A DNA stretch of 6,261 nt, taken from Clostridia bacterium. Its GTDB lineage: Bacteria > Bacillota > Clostridia > Oscillospirales > CAG-272. Every line of letters begins with the position of its first letter. Position 1 is the stretch's first letter. Made by a program: the position numbers and the translations under genes. Below the pieces are notes generated by a model. That model was given only the letters and a program-made list of their open reading frames with translations, was not told the origin of the DNA and did no database searches. Below, one piece after another: positions 1 through 6,004 of this stretch. Where the stretch lies: contig CAAFYZ010000032.1 in the NCBI GenBank assembly GCA_900767415.1, forward strand, positions 1-6,261, in the 5' to 3' direction.

Positions 1-866
1 ATATGCCCTACGGGCAGACGCACAATACCGAATATGAGAAACACGCGATCATCACCGATTTCGTCACCGAAAAGGACGGTTCCTATGCCGTCGCCGACAT
101 GACGCCGCAGTACGGCCCGAATTGTACTTCGGGCAAGCGCGGTCTCCTCTTCACCAACTCCCGCCGTACCGTTGTGGTACAGGACGAGATCACCTTCTCT
201 TCGCCAACCTCCCTCACGTGGCTCGCCGCTCCGAATCTTGAGGAAGGTGCCCTCTCCATCGCACAGGACGGACGCGCCGCCTATCTTACCTATATGGACA
301 CTTACGGCAAGCGGGTGATGCTCCGCATAACGCTTCTCTCGGAGGATACCTCCCTGACCTTCACGACCGTGACGGGTACGCTGCTTCCGAATACCATTGT
401 CAAGAGTGACTCGAACCCGAAGGCGTCCGAGGCGAAGACGCGTCTTGCCATCAAGGCAAACGACGTGACCACCTTCGACGTTGCCGTCGTCTTCGAGATG
501 GTCTCGGCAAAGGACAATGTGGTCGGGTACCGTAAGACCGCCATCGCCGACTGGGAGATCACCGACGACGAATGGCTGAAGAAGGCGCAGGAAGAGTACG
601 AGAATTCCAAGCCGAATCAGATCTATTCCACGGGCGACCTTGTCATGGCGGTGAAGGAGATCGAACAGGCGTCCTACGCCGAGCGTCCCGCTTTGATTGC
701 CAAGGCGTATGCCATTTATCTCGATATGGATAAAAATGACAAGACCGCGGCGACCTACATGAAAAAATACAGAGAGTATCTCACCGACATCAACGCCATG
801 ATCCGCCAGACCAACGCCGAGTTTATCAAATATAACGGCGAGATTCTTTCCCGGGGGACGAGATAA
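1..866 (+). CDS. Heparinase II/III-family-like protein, C-terminal part (5' end cut off by window)
   Basis: About 287 codons are visible in a frame open to the left edge. The ATG at position 3 cannot be judged as a start because nothing upstream is visible, and it is probably an internal methionine. The first ~125 residues look like the beta-sandwich C-terminal domain of heparinase II/III-like polysaccharide lyases. They include an early YGQTHNTEYEKH stretch, a repetitive beta pattern, the segment RRTVVVQDEITF (around residues 54-65) where these proteins carry a conserved VVQDE-like strand, and then a DGRAAYLTYMDTYGKRV hairpin. From about residue 185 the protein becomes charged and helical (EWLKKAQEEYENSK, later KKYREYLTDINAMIRQ), an extension not typical of the lyase fold. 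The catalytic alpha-toroid would lie upstream, outside the window, so lyase activity cannot be tested here. Family members cleave uronic-acid-containing polysaccharides, but many relatives have unknown substrates. The family call rests on recognition of the sequence pattern only. Confidence 0.6.
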   Translation, partial: MPYGQTHNTEYEKHAIITDFVTEKDGSYAVADMTPQYGPNCTSGKRGLLFTNSRRTVVVQDEITFSSPTSLTWLAAPNLEEGALSIAQDGRAAYLTYMDTYGKRVMLRITLLSEDTSLTFTTVTGTLLPNTIVKSDSNPKASEAKTRLAIKANDVTTFDVAVVFEMVSAKDNVVGYRKTAIADWEITDDEWLKKAQEEYENSKPNQIYSTGDLVMAVKEIEQASYAERPALIAKAYAIYLDMDKNDKTAATYMKKYREYLTDINAMIRQTNAEFIKYNGEILSRGTR

Positions 867-911
867 CCCCGACGGACGGAACAAACAGAAAGAGAAAGAG
901 AAAAATCCGAG

Positions 912-2105
912 ATGAAGATCAGCGAAGTCATTCTTTGCAAATACGGCGAGCTCGTCCTCAAAGGAGCGAACCGCCTGCATTTTGAATCCATGCTCTTAAA
1001 GGAGTTGCGCCGCCGCGCCACGCCCTACGGAGAGTTTTCGATCCACTACCGCCAAAGCACCCTGTACGTCGAACCGCAAAACGAGTCGTGCGACATGGAC
1101 GGTATGTATGAGGCGGCGCGCCGCGTCTTCGGCATCGCGAGCGTCAACCGCGCCGCCGTCTGCGAAAAGACGATGGAGAGCATCCTCGCCACCGCGGCGG
1201 AATATCTGCCGGGGAAACTTTCGGACAAGCGTACTTTCAAGGTGGAGGCAAAACGCGCGGACAAACGCTTTCCGCTCACCTCTCCCGAGATTTCGCGGGA
1301 GGTCGGTGCCGCGGTGCTGACCGCTCTGCCGCGCCTGCGCGTCAACGTTCATACCCCCGACGTTACCGTGACCGTCGAGGTCAGAGAGGACTACGCCTAC
1401 ATTCACGCGGGGCAGGAGGCGGGTGCCGGCGGTCTGCCGCTCCGTTCTTCGGGGCGCGGCCTGCTTTTGCTTTCGGGCGGCATCGACTCTCCCGTCGCCG
1501 GTTGCATGATGGCAAAGCGGGGCATGGAAATAGAGGCGTTGCACTTCGAGTCCTTCCCCTATACTTCCGAGCGTGCAAAAGAGAAGGTCATGACCCTTGC
1601 CGAGGAGATGTGCGCCTTCTGTTCCAAGATTCACGTCCACGTCATTTCTCTGACGCATATCCAGGAAGAGTTGCGCGATAAGTGTGAAGAAGACTACTTT
1701 ACTTTACTTTTGCGCATCTTTATGATGCGTCTTGCCGAGCGCTCTGCGAGAGAATACCGCGCCGACGCACTGATCACCGGCGAGAGTCTCGGGCAGGTCG
1801 CCTCGCAGACGCTGAAAGCGATCGCCGTCACCGATTCGGTCGTGAACATTCCCGTCTTCCGCCCCTGCATCGGACTTGACAAGGAAGAGATCGTCCGCGA
1901 GGCACGCCGCTACGGCACCTTCGAGACGTCCATTCTTCCGTATGAAGATTGCTGTACCGTCTTCACCCCGCGTCACCCGAGGACGAAGCCGAAGATCGAA
2001 GACGTCATGCGTGAGCTCGAAAAGGTCGACTTCGACGCGCTCGCCGACGAGGCGTATGCCACGATGACGACCGAGATCAAGGTGATTTTCCCCGAATACC
2101 GCTGA
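912..2105 (+). CDS. thiI: tRNA uracil 4-sulfurtransferase ThiI (tRNA s4U8 synthesis / thiamine thiazole sulfur transfer)
   Basis: This is a 397-residue cytosolic enzyme. It adenylates U8 of tRNA and replaces its oxygen with sulfur to give 4-thiouridine; family members also supply sulfur for the thiamine thiazole. The N-terminus has the family opening (ILCKYGELVLKGANRLHFE, residues ~7-25), followed by a ferredoxin-like/THUMP region to about residue 165 (RTFKVEAKRADKRFPLTSPE lies in THUMP). The ATP pyrophosphatase PP-loop SGGIDSP is at residues 188-194. Further conserved blocks are ALITGESLGQVASQTL and the near-C-terminal YEDCCTVFTPRHPRTKP, with Cys347/Cys348 near the place of the reactive E. 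coli Cys344. The protein ends after the PP-loop domain with no rhodanese domain, as in Bacillus and clostridia. In those organisms a dedicated NifS/IscS-type cysteine desulfurase normally supplies sulfur, but none is seen beside it here. Start choice: the ATG opens the conserved N-terminus and is preceded by a purine-rich tract (887-905, with AAAGAG at 895-900), a weak ribosome binding site. The 45-nt gap from the upstream gene shows no terminator or clear promoter. Confidence 0.96.
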   Translation: MKISEVILCKYGELVLKGANRLHFESMLLKELRRRATPYGEFSIHYRQSTLYVEPQNESCDMDGMYEAARRVFGIASVNRAAVCEKTMESILATAAEYLPGKLSDKRTFKVEAKRADKRFPLTSPEISREVGAAVLTALPRLRVNVHTPDVTVTVEVREDYAYIHAGQEAGAGGLPLRSSGRGLLLLSGGIDSPVAGCMMAKRGMEIEALHFESFPYTSERAKEKVMTLAEEMCAFCSKIHVHVISLTHIQEELRDKCEEDYFTLLLRIFMMRLAERSAREYRADALITGESLGQVASQTLKAIAVTDSVVNIPVFRPCIGLDKEEIVREARRYGTFETSILPYEDCCTVFTPRHPRTKPKIEDVMRELEKVDFDALADEAYATMTTEIKVIFPEYR

Positions 2106-2111
2106 TGTGCA

Positions 2112-2145
2112 AAAACGGGATTTTCCCCTTGACAAATCCCGTTTT
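2112..2145 (+). terminator. Probable thiI terminator hairpin (perfect 12-bp inverted repeat)
   Basis: The arms at 2112-2123 (AAAACGGGATTT) and 2134-2145 (AAATCCCGTTTT) are exact reverse complements around a 10-nt loop, beginning 6 nt after the thiI stop. The core is CGGGATTT/AAATCCCG, flanked by an A-tract before it and four Ts after it. The U-tract is short (TTTT, then CC), so termination may be only partial. The symmetry would also allow it to act on - strand transcripts. It overlaps the -35 element of the valS promoter. Confidence 0.55.
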
Positions 2146-2157
2146 CCGTGCTATAAT
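2129..2157 (+). promoter_or_regulatory. Consensus sigma-70/SigA promoter of the valS T-box transcript
   Basis: The sequence shows a perfect -35 TTGACA (2129-2134), a 17-bp spacer, and a perfect -10 TATAAT (2152-2157). An extended -10 TGn is present at 2149-2151. The expected transcription start is around 2163-2166, giving a leader of about 270 nt before valS. The -35 box lies in the loop and first right-arm base of the thiI hairpin. All housekeeping-promoter elements match consensus, so initiation is expected to be strong, with control passed to the T-box downstream. Confidence 0.9.
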
Positions 2158-2327
2158 CAAAGAAGATTTCAGGACGAGGAGTACCGCAGAGTGCCCGATC
2201 TCAGAGAGCATACGGTTGGTGAGAGTATGCCGGGCGGTGGGGGAAGGTCGCGTCCCGTGCCCCGGGAAGAAAGGCGAGAGCCGAGTAGACCCCGGCGTCT
2301 GCCGCGTTAAGGCGATGAGTGACAAGA

Positions 2328-2357
2328 CCGGGTGGTACCGCGTAATTTACGCCTCGG
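2328..2357 (+). promoter_or_regulatory. T-box antiterminator
   Basis: Helix A1 pairs CCGGG (2328-2332) with CTCGG (2353-2357), including one G-U pair. The 7-nt bulge TGGTACC (2333-2339) is the tRNA acceptor-end binding site. Helix A2 pairs GCGTA (2340-2344) with TACGC (2348-2352) around ATT. The 3' arm (2350-2357) is also the base of the terminator stem, so the two folds exclude each other. Uncharged tRNA-Val is expected to stabilise this form. Confidence 0.9.
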
Positions 2358-2391
2358 AGGATGCTTTTTGCGTCCTCCGGGGCGGTTTTTT
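2350..2391 (+). terminator. T-box intrinsic terminator (attenuator) before valS
   Basis: The left arm 2351-2364 (GCCTCGGAGGATGC) pairs with 2370-2383 (GCGTCCTCCGGGGC) over 14 bp with two G-U wobbles. The loop is TTTTT (2365-2369), and C2350-G2384 can extend the stem. A run of six Ts follows at 2386-2391. It competes with the antiterminator for 2350-2357 and should form when tRNA-Val is charged, ending transcription before valS. Confidence 0.93.
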
Positions 2392-2426
2392 ATAGAAAAA
2401 TATTTACGCCGCACGGGCGGCGGAAC

Positions 2427-2430
2427 GGAG
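2427..2430 (+). promoter_or_regulatory. valS: Shine-Dalgarno GGAG that decides the valS start
   Basis: GGAG lies 6 nt before the ATG at 2437 but directly abuts the alternative ATG at 2431. The spacing therefore favours 2437. A start at 2431 would have to rely on the weaker GGAA at 2422-2425. Confidence 0.7.
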
Positions 2431-2436
2431 ATGCAC

Positions 2437-5064
2437 ATGAAAGAATTACCGAAGAATTACAACCCCGCGGACTTTGAAGACCGGCTCTACGCCGAATGGT
2501 GCGAAAAAGGGTACTTCAAGCCCGACCCCGACAAAAAGAAGAAACCGTTTTCCATCGTGATCCCGCCGCCGAACGTCACGGGACAGCTGCACATGGGGCA
2601 CGCCCTCGACGAGACTCTGCAGGACATTCTCGTGCGGACGAAGCGGATGCAGGGCTATTCCACCCTGTGGGTGCCCGGCACCGACCACGCCGGCATCGCC
2701 ACGCAGATCAAGGTAGAAGAGGATCTGCGTGTCAACGAGCACCTCACCCGCTACGACCTCGGACGCGAAAAATTTCTTGAGCGCGTGTGGGCATGGAAAG
2801 AAAAATACGGCAACCGTATCATCGGTCAGCTGAAAAAACTCGGCTCTTCCTGCGACTTCGACCATCAGCGGTTTACCATGGACGAGGGGTGCTCCCGCGC
2901 CGTGCGCGAAGTTTTCGTCAACCTCTATAACAAAGGGCTGATCTACCGCGGCTACCGCATCATCAACTGGTGCCCCCATTGCCGCACCGCCCTCTCGGAC
3001 GCCGAGGTGGAATATACCGAACAGCCGGGTGCCTTCTGGCACATCCGCTATCCCGTCAAGGGGTCGGACGAGTACCTCGTCATCGCGACGACCCGCCCCG
3101 AGACCCTGCTCGGCGATACCGCCGTTGCCGTCCACCCCGAGGACGAGAGATACCGTCATCTGGTCGGCAAGACGCTGATTCTTCCTTTGGTCGGCAGAGA
3201 GATTCCCGTCATCGCCGACGAATACGTCGAGCGTGACTTCGGTACCGGCTGTGTGAAGATCACCCCCGCCCACGACCCGAACGACTTCGAGGTCGGAAAG
3301 CGGCATAACCTCCCGATTATCAAGGTCATGAACGACGACGCCACCATCAATAAAGAGTACGGCGGAAAATACGCGGGACTTGACCGCTACGAGGCGAGAC
3401 GGCAGATCGTCGCCGACCTCGAGGCACAGGGCTTCCTCGTGAAGACCGTGCCCTATTCCCACAACGTCGGCACCTGCTACCGTTGCAAGACGACGGTCGA
3501 GCCGATGACCTCCGACCAGTGGTTCGTGAAGATGGCACCCCTTGCAAAACCCGCCTTGGAAGTCGTGAAGAGCGGGGAAGTAAAATTCGCGCCCGAGCGC
3601 TTTGCGAAGACCTATATCAACTGGATGGAGAACTGCCACGACTGGTGCATTTCCCGTCAGCTCTGGTGGGGACACAGGATTCCCGCGTTCTATTGCGACG
3701 CCTGCGGCGAGATGACCGTATCGAAGACCGACATCACGACCTGCCCGAAGTGCGGTGCCCCCGTCCGTCAGGAAGAAGACGTGCTCGACACGTGGTTCTC
3801 CTCCGCTCTCTGGCCGTTCTCCACGCTCGGCTGGCCGGACAAGACCGAAGACCTCGCCCGCTATTATCCGACGAGCGTGCTCGTCACGGGATACGACATC
3901 ATCTTCTTCTGGGTCGCGAGAATGATCTTCTCGGGGCTCGAACACATGGGAGAGAAGCCCTTTTCCACCGTCTTCATTCACGGACTGGTCAGAGACGCGC
4001 AGGGAAGAAAAATGTCGAAGTCGCTCGGCAACGGCATCGATCCTCTGCAGATTATCGAAAAGTACGGCGCGGACGCCCTCCGCTTTGCCCTTGCCTCGGG
4101 CAACGCCCCCGGCAACGATATGCGTTTTTCGGATGAAAAACTGGAGGCGGCGCGCAACTTCGCGAACAAACTCTGGAACGCCTCGCGCTTCGTCCTCATG
4201 AATCTGGAAGAAGGGGACAGCGCGACCCTTCCCGCCCTTTCGGAACTTGCCCCCGAGGACCGCTGGATTCTCTCCCGCCTCTCCCGCACCGTAAAGTCGG
4301 TCACCGCGAACATCGAGCATTTCGAGCTCGGCATCGCCCTCTCCGAGATTTACGACTTCACGTGGGACCTCTTCTGCGACTGGTACATCGAGATGGCGAA
4401 GAGCCGTATCTTCGAGCGCGGGACGAAGGAGGCGGCGACCGCCCGCCGCGTACTTCTGTACGTTCTCACCGCAATTCTGAAACTTCTGCACCCCTATATG
4501 CCCTTCATCACCGAAGAGATCTATCAGGCACTGCCGCACGACGCGCCCTCCATTATGATCTCTTCCTATCCCGTCTATGACGAGTCGCTCGTCTTCCCGA
4601 CCGAAGAAGAGGAGGTCGATCGGATCATCGGCTGTATCGCCGCGATCCGCAACCGCCGCGCCGAGATGAACGTCCCCCCGTCGAAGAAGGCAAAACTTTT
4701 TGTCGTTACCAAATACGAAGACACCTTCCGCACCGCCGAGAAGATTCTGGAAAAACTCGCCGGAGTTTCCGAGGTGATCCTCACCGATTCGTACACGGCG
4801 GACGACGCCGTCGCGATAGCGACCGACGCGGGCAACCTCTATATCCCGCTTGCCGATGTCGTCGACGTCGAAAAAGAACGCGCACGCCTCACGGCGGAGG
4901 CGGAAAAGTGCGAGGGCGAGATCGCCCGCGTCGAAGGAAAACTGAAGAACGAAGGTTTCCTTGCCAAAGCTCCTGCCGCCGTCGTAGATGCCGAACGCGC
5001 AAAGCTCGCGAAGTATCTCGAAACCCGCGATTCTCTCGCTGCCGCTCTTGCAAAACTGAAGTGA
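2437..5064 (+). CDS. valS: Valyl-tRNA synthetase (ValRS), class Ia
   Basis: This cytosolic enzyme charges tRNA-Val with valine and hydrolyses mischarged Thr-tRNA-Val. From ATG 2437 it has 875 residues, the usual bacterial length. In order: the ATP-binding HIGH motif as HMGH (residues 52-55, in PPNVTGQLHMGH); a Cys pair C179/C182 (CPHC); the CP1 editing domain with TTRPET at 218-223; a second pair C347/C350 (CYRC); and C420/C423 with C436/C439, which form a zinc-ribbon-like site. Next come the catalytic DVLDTWFSSALWPFS block, KMSKS at 525-529, and the anticodon-binding helical domain. The C-terminal coiled-coil arm runs from about residue 809 to the end (VDVEKERARLTAEAEKCEGE...), typical of ValRS. 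All key motifs are intact. Longer in-frame starts back to 2332 would sit inside the T-box and terminator and are rejected. Expression is controlled by the T-box. folC, a common valS neighbour in Firmicutes, is absent. Confidence 0.97.
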   Translation: MKELPKNYNPADFEDRLYAEWCEKGYFKPDPDKKKKPFSIVIPPPNVTGQLHMGHALDETLQDILVRTKRMQGYSTLWVPGTDHAGIATQIKVEEDLRVNEHLTRYDLGREKFLERVWAWKEKYGNRIIGQLKKLGSSCDFDHQRFTMDEGCSRAVREVFVNLYNKGLIYRGYRIINWCPHCRTALSDAEVEYTEQPGAFWHIRYPVKGSDEYLVIATTRPETLLGDTAVAVHPEDERYRHLVGKTLILPLVGREIPVIADEYVERDFGTGCVKITPAHDPNDFEVGKRHNLPIIKVMNDDATINKEYGGKYAGLDRYEARRQIVADLEAQGFLVKTVPYSHNVGTCYRCKTTVEPMTSDQWFVKMAPLAKPALEVVKSGEVKFAPERFAKTYINWMENCHDWCISRQLWWGHRIPAFYCDACGEMTVSKTDITTCPKCGAPVRQEEDVLDTWFSSALWPFSTLGWPDKTEDLARYYPTSVLVTGYDIIFFWVARMIFSGLEHMGEKPFSTVFIHGLVRDAQGRKMSKSLGNGIDPLQIIEKYGADALRFALASGNAPGNDMRFSDEKLEAARNFANKLWNASRFVLMNLEEGDSATLPALSELAPEDRWILSRLSRTVKSVTANIEHFELGIALSEIYDFTWDLFCDWYIEMAKSRIFERGTKEAATARRVLLYVLTAILKLLHPYMPFITEEIYQALPHDAPSIMISSYPVYDESLVFPTEEEEVDRIIGCIAAIRNRRAEMNVPPSKKAKLFVVTKYEDTFRTAEKILEKLAGVSEVILTDSYTADDAVAIATDAGNLYIPLADVVDVEKERARLTAEAEKCEGEIARVEGKLKNEGFLAKAPAAVVDAERAKLAKYLETRDSLAAALAKLK

Positions 5065-5065
5065 T

Positions 5066-5087
5066 TGCAAACAAAGATTTGCATTTT
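5066..5087 (+). other. Small AT-rich hairpin in the valS-LRR gap
   Basis: TGCAAA (5066-5071) and TTTGCA (5078-5083) can form a 6-bp stem with only two G-C pairs, followed by TTTT. It starts 2 nt after the valS stop. It is too weak for a confident terminator, but could cause partial termination or act as an mRNA-processing or stability element between valS and the next gene. Confidence 0.3.
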
Positions 5088-5095
5088 GCGTAAAA

Positions 5096-6004
5096 ATGGA
5101 ATTCAAAACCAACATTGACCCGGGCAGAGAAGAGGAAAAGAAGACCGTCGTCTTCTCCGGGAGTTACGACGATATTCCCGAGAACCGCACGATAGAGATC
5201 CCCGAAGGAATCGTAGAGATCGCGGAGAACGCCTTCCGTGAGTTTGAACATCTCGAAGAGATCTCCCTGCCGAAATCTCTGCGCGTTCTCGGTCCTGCCG
5301 CCTTCTCCGGGTGTAAGAAACTGAAAAAAGTCACCTTCCGCTTCGGCGTCGAGGAGATATGGGACGAGGCGTTCGCCTTTTGTCCCTCTCTTTGCGAGGC
5401 GATCCTCCCCGACAGCGTAAAGCGCATCGGAGAAGGCGCGTTCGAAGGGTGTGCCGCCCTCGGTAAGGTCCGCCTTTCCGAGTCGCTCGCCACCGTCGGG
5501 GCGGGGGCGTTCGCCTATTGTTTCAACCTGCACGACATTACGATCCCCGACAGTTGCTATCTCGTCGAGTTCAACGCCTTTGCCTCCTGTTACGCACTGG
5601 AATTTGCGAAACTGTCGGCGAACATGGGACTGATCGACGAGTCCACCTTCGAGGGGTGCCGCTCGCTGACCGACGTGGATCTTCCCGGTCGGCTGACGAA
5701 GATCGGCAGACGCGCCTTCAAGGGTTGCACCTCCTTAAAGCAACTGATCCTGCCCGTCGGTCTGCGCGAGATCGGCTTCGACGCCTTCGCCGGCTGTACT
5801 TCGCTTTTGCGGATCGCCGTTCCGAAGGGACTTGCCACCGTGGAAGACGACGATGCCTTCGGCGCGTGCGACTCTCTGCGTGAGATTTCTTTCGGCGGGA
5901 CGAAGGAGCAATGGGAGTCCCTCTTTCACGGCAAAAGTCTGACGATCGAACGCTCGGATTGCACGTTATGTACACCTAACGTTACATTTTTGGAGTTAAA
6001 ATGA
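5096..6004 (+). CDS. BspA-type leucine-rich repeat (LRR_5) protein, probably cytosolic
   Basis: This 302-residue protein is built almost entirely of BspA/TpLRR-type repeats (consensus roughly IG..AF.GC..L..I.LP..L). The repeat phenylalanines fall at residues 47, 70, 93, 116, 139, 162, 185, 208, 231 and 255: ten units at an exact 23-residue spacing, with a single extra residue in the last (an acidic DDD). A cysteine sits three residues after the Phe in nine of the ten units (73 to 258), forming a ladder. The C-terminal cap FGGTKEQWESL resembles the usual end of such arrays, and a CTLC pair (C289/C292) follows. The charged N-terminus (MEFKTNIDPGREEEKK) shows no signal peptide, transmembrane segment, or visible cell-wall anchor, unlike many surface BspA proteins. 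It begins 31 nt after valS without a recognisable Shine-Dalgarno, and its stop overlaps the next gene's start. BspA-type repeats usually mediate protein binding. The specific partner and role are unknown. Confidence 0.9.
   Translation: MEFKTNIDPGREEEKKTVVFSGSYDDIPENRTIEIPEGIVEIAENAFREFEHLEEISLPKSLRVLGPAAFSGCKKLKKVTFRFGVEEIWDEAFAFCPSLCEAILPDSVKRIGEGAFEGCAALGKVRLSESLATVGAGAFAYCFNLHDITIPDSCYLVEFNAFASCYALEFAKLSANMGLIDESTFEGCRSLTDVDLPGRLTKIGRRAFKGCTSLKQLILPVGLREIGFDAFAGCTSLLRIAVPKGLATVEDDDAFGACDSLREISFGGTKEQWESLFHGKSLTIERSDCTLCTPNVTFLELK
5992..5995 (+). promoter_or_regulatory. Shine-Dalgarno GGAG for the HAD gene, inside the LRR gene's 3' end
   Basis: GGAG lies 5 nt before the ATG at 6001, inside the last codons of the LRR gene. 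Together with the ATGA stop/start overlap, it supports translational coupling of the two genes. Confidence 0.8.

Larger units (their letters stand above)
2164..2391 (+). ncRNA. T-box riboswitch (leader), tRNA-Val specific, controlling valS
   Basis: This is a cis-acting leader that senses uncharged tRNA and decides between readthrough and termination. Stem I is closed by GGACG (2172-2176) pairing with CGTCC (2251-2255). Above it lies the specifier loop with AGTA (2180-2183) opposite GAA (2243-2245), the loop-E motif. The specifier triplet is GTC (2247-2249), a valine codon, followed by a purine. The distal part has GCCCG/CGGGC (2193-2197/2231-2235), the AGAGA bulge (about 2203-2207), and GCATAC/GTATGC (2208-2213/2225-2230) around the conserved GGTTGGTGAGA loop. 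The T-box core GGGTGGTACCGCG is at 2330-2342. Its UGGU (2333-2336) would pair with a tRNA 3' end of ACCA, which fits the A73 discriminator of tRNA-Val. Specifier, discriminator and downstream gene all agree on valine. The start coordinate is inferred from the promoter. Confidence 0.95.

Noticed and set aside
693..721. A possible -35/-10 pair near the end of the first gene as a thiI promoter
   Set aside because: TTGATT or TTGCCA with nearby ATTTAT or TTATCT match poorly in sequence or spacing. It is not supportable as a promoter.
996..1658. A 220-codon - strand frame inside thiI
   Set aside because: It is an antisense shadow of a GC-rich gene, with Arg/Ala/Gly-rich low-information translation and no ribosome binding site or family resemblance.
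1694..1713. TTTACTTTACTTTT-like short repeat inside thiI
   Set aside because: It is a chance local run of Phe/Thr/Leu codons in the conserved part of ThiI, with no repeat structure beyond two units.
2105..2395. Short + strand frames (96 and 67 codons) between thiI and valS
   Set aside because: They run through the promoter, T-box stems and terminator. The sequence is fully explained as structured leader RNA and the peptides resemble nothing.
2332..2436. Longer valS start adding up to 35 residues
   Set aside because: The extra codons read the T-box bulge and terminator, and the added peptide has no ValRS character. ATG 2437 has GGAG at ideal spacing and gives the normal family length.
3483..4136. 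A 217-codon + strand frame inside valS in another phase
   Set aside because: It overlaps the ValRS catalytic core, and its Arg/His/Leu-rich translation is typical of an out-of-frame reading of biased codons.
2446..5115. An 889-codon open frame on the - strand covering nearly all of valS
   Set aside because: It is the mirror of valS: strong G/C third-position bias removes stop codons from the complementary frame. The translation is low in recognisable motifs, and valS has every conserved ValRS element.
5963..5991. Inverted repeat ACGTTA/TAACGT followed by a T run at the end of the LRR gene, as a possible terminator
   Set aside because: The stem is only 6 bp and AT-rich, and lies within coding sequence. 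The T run leads straight into the ribosome binding site of the overlapping HAD gene, so termination there would make little sense.
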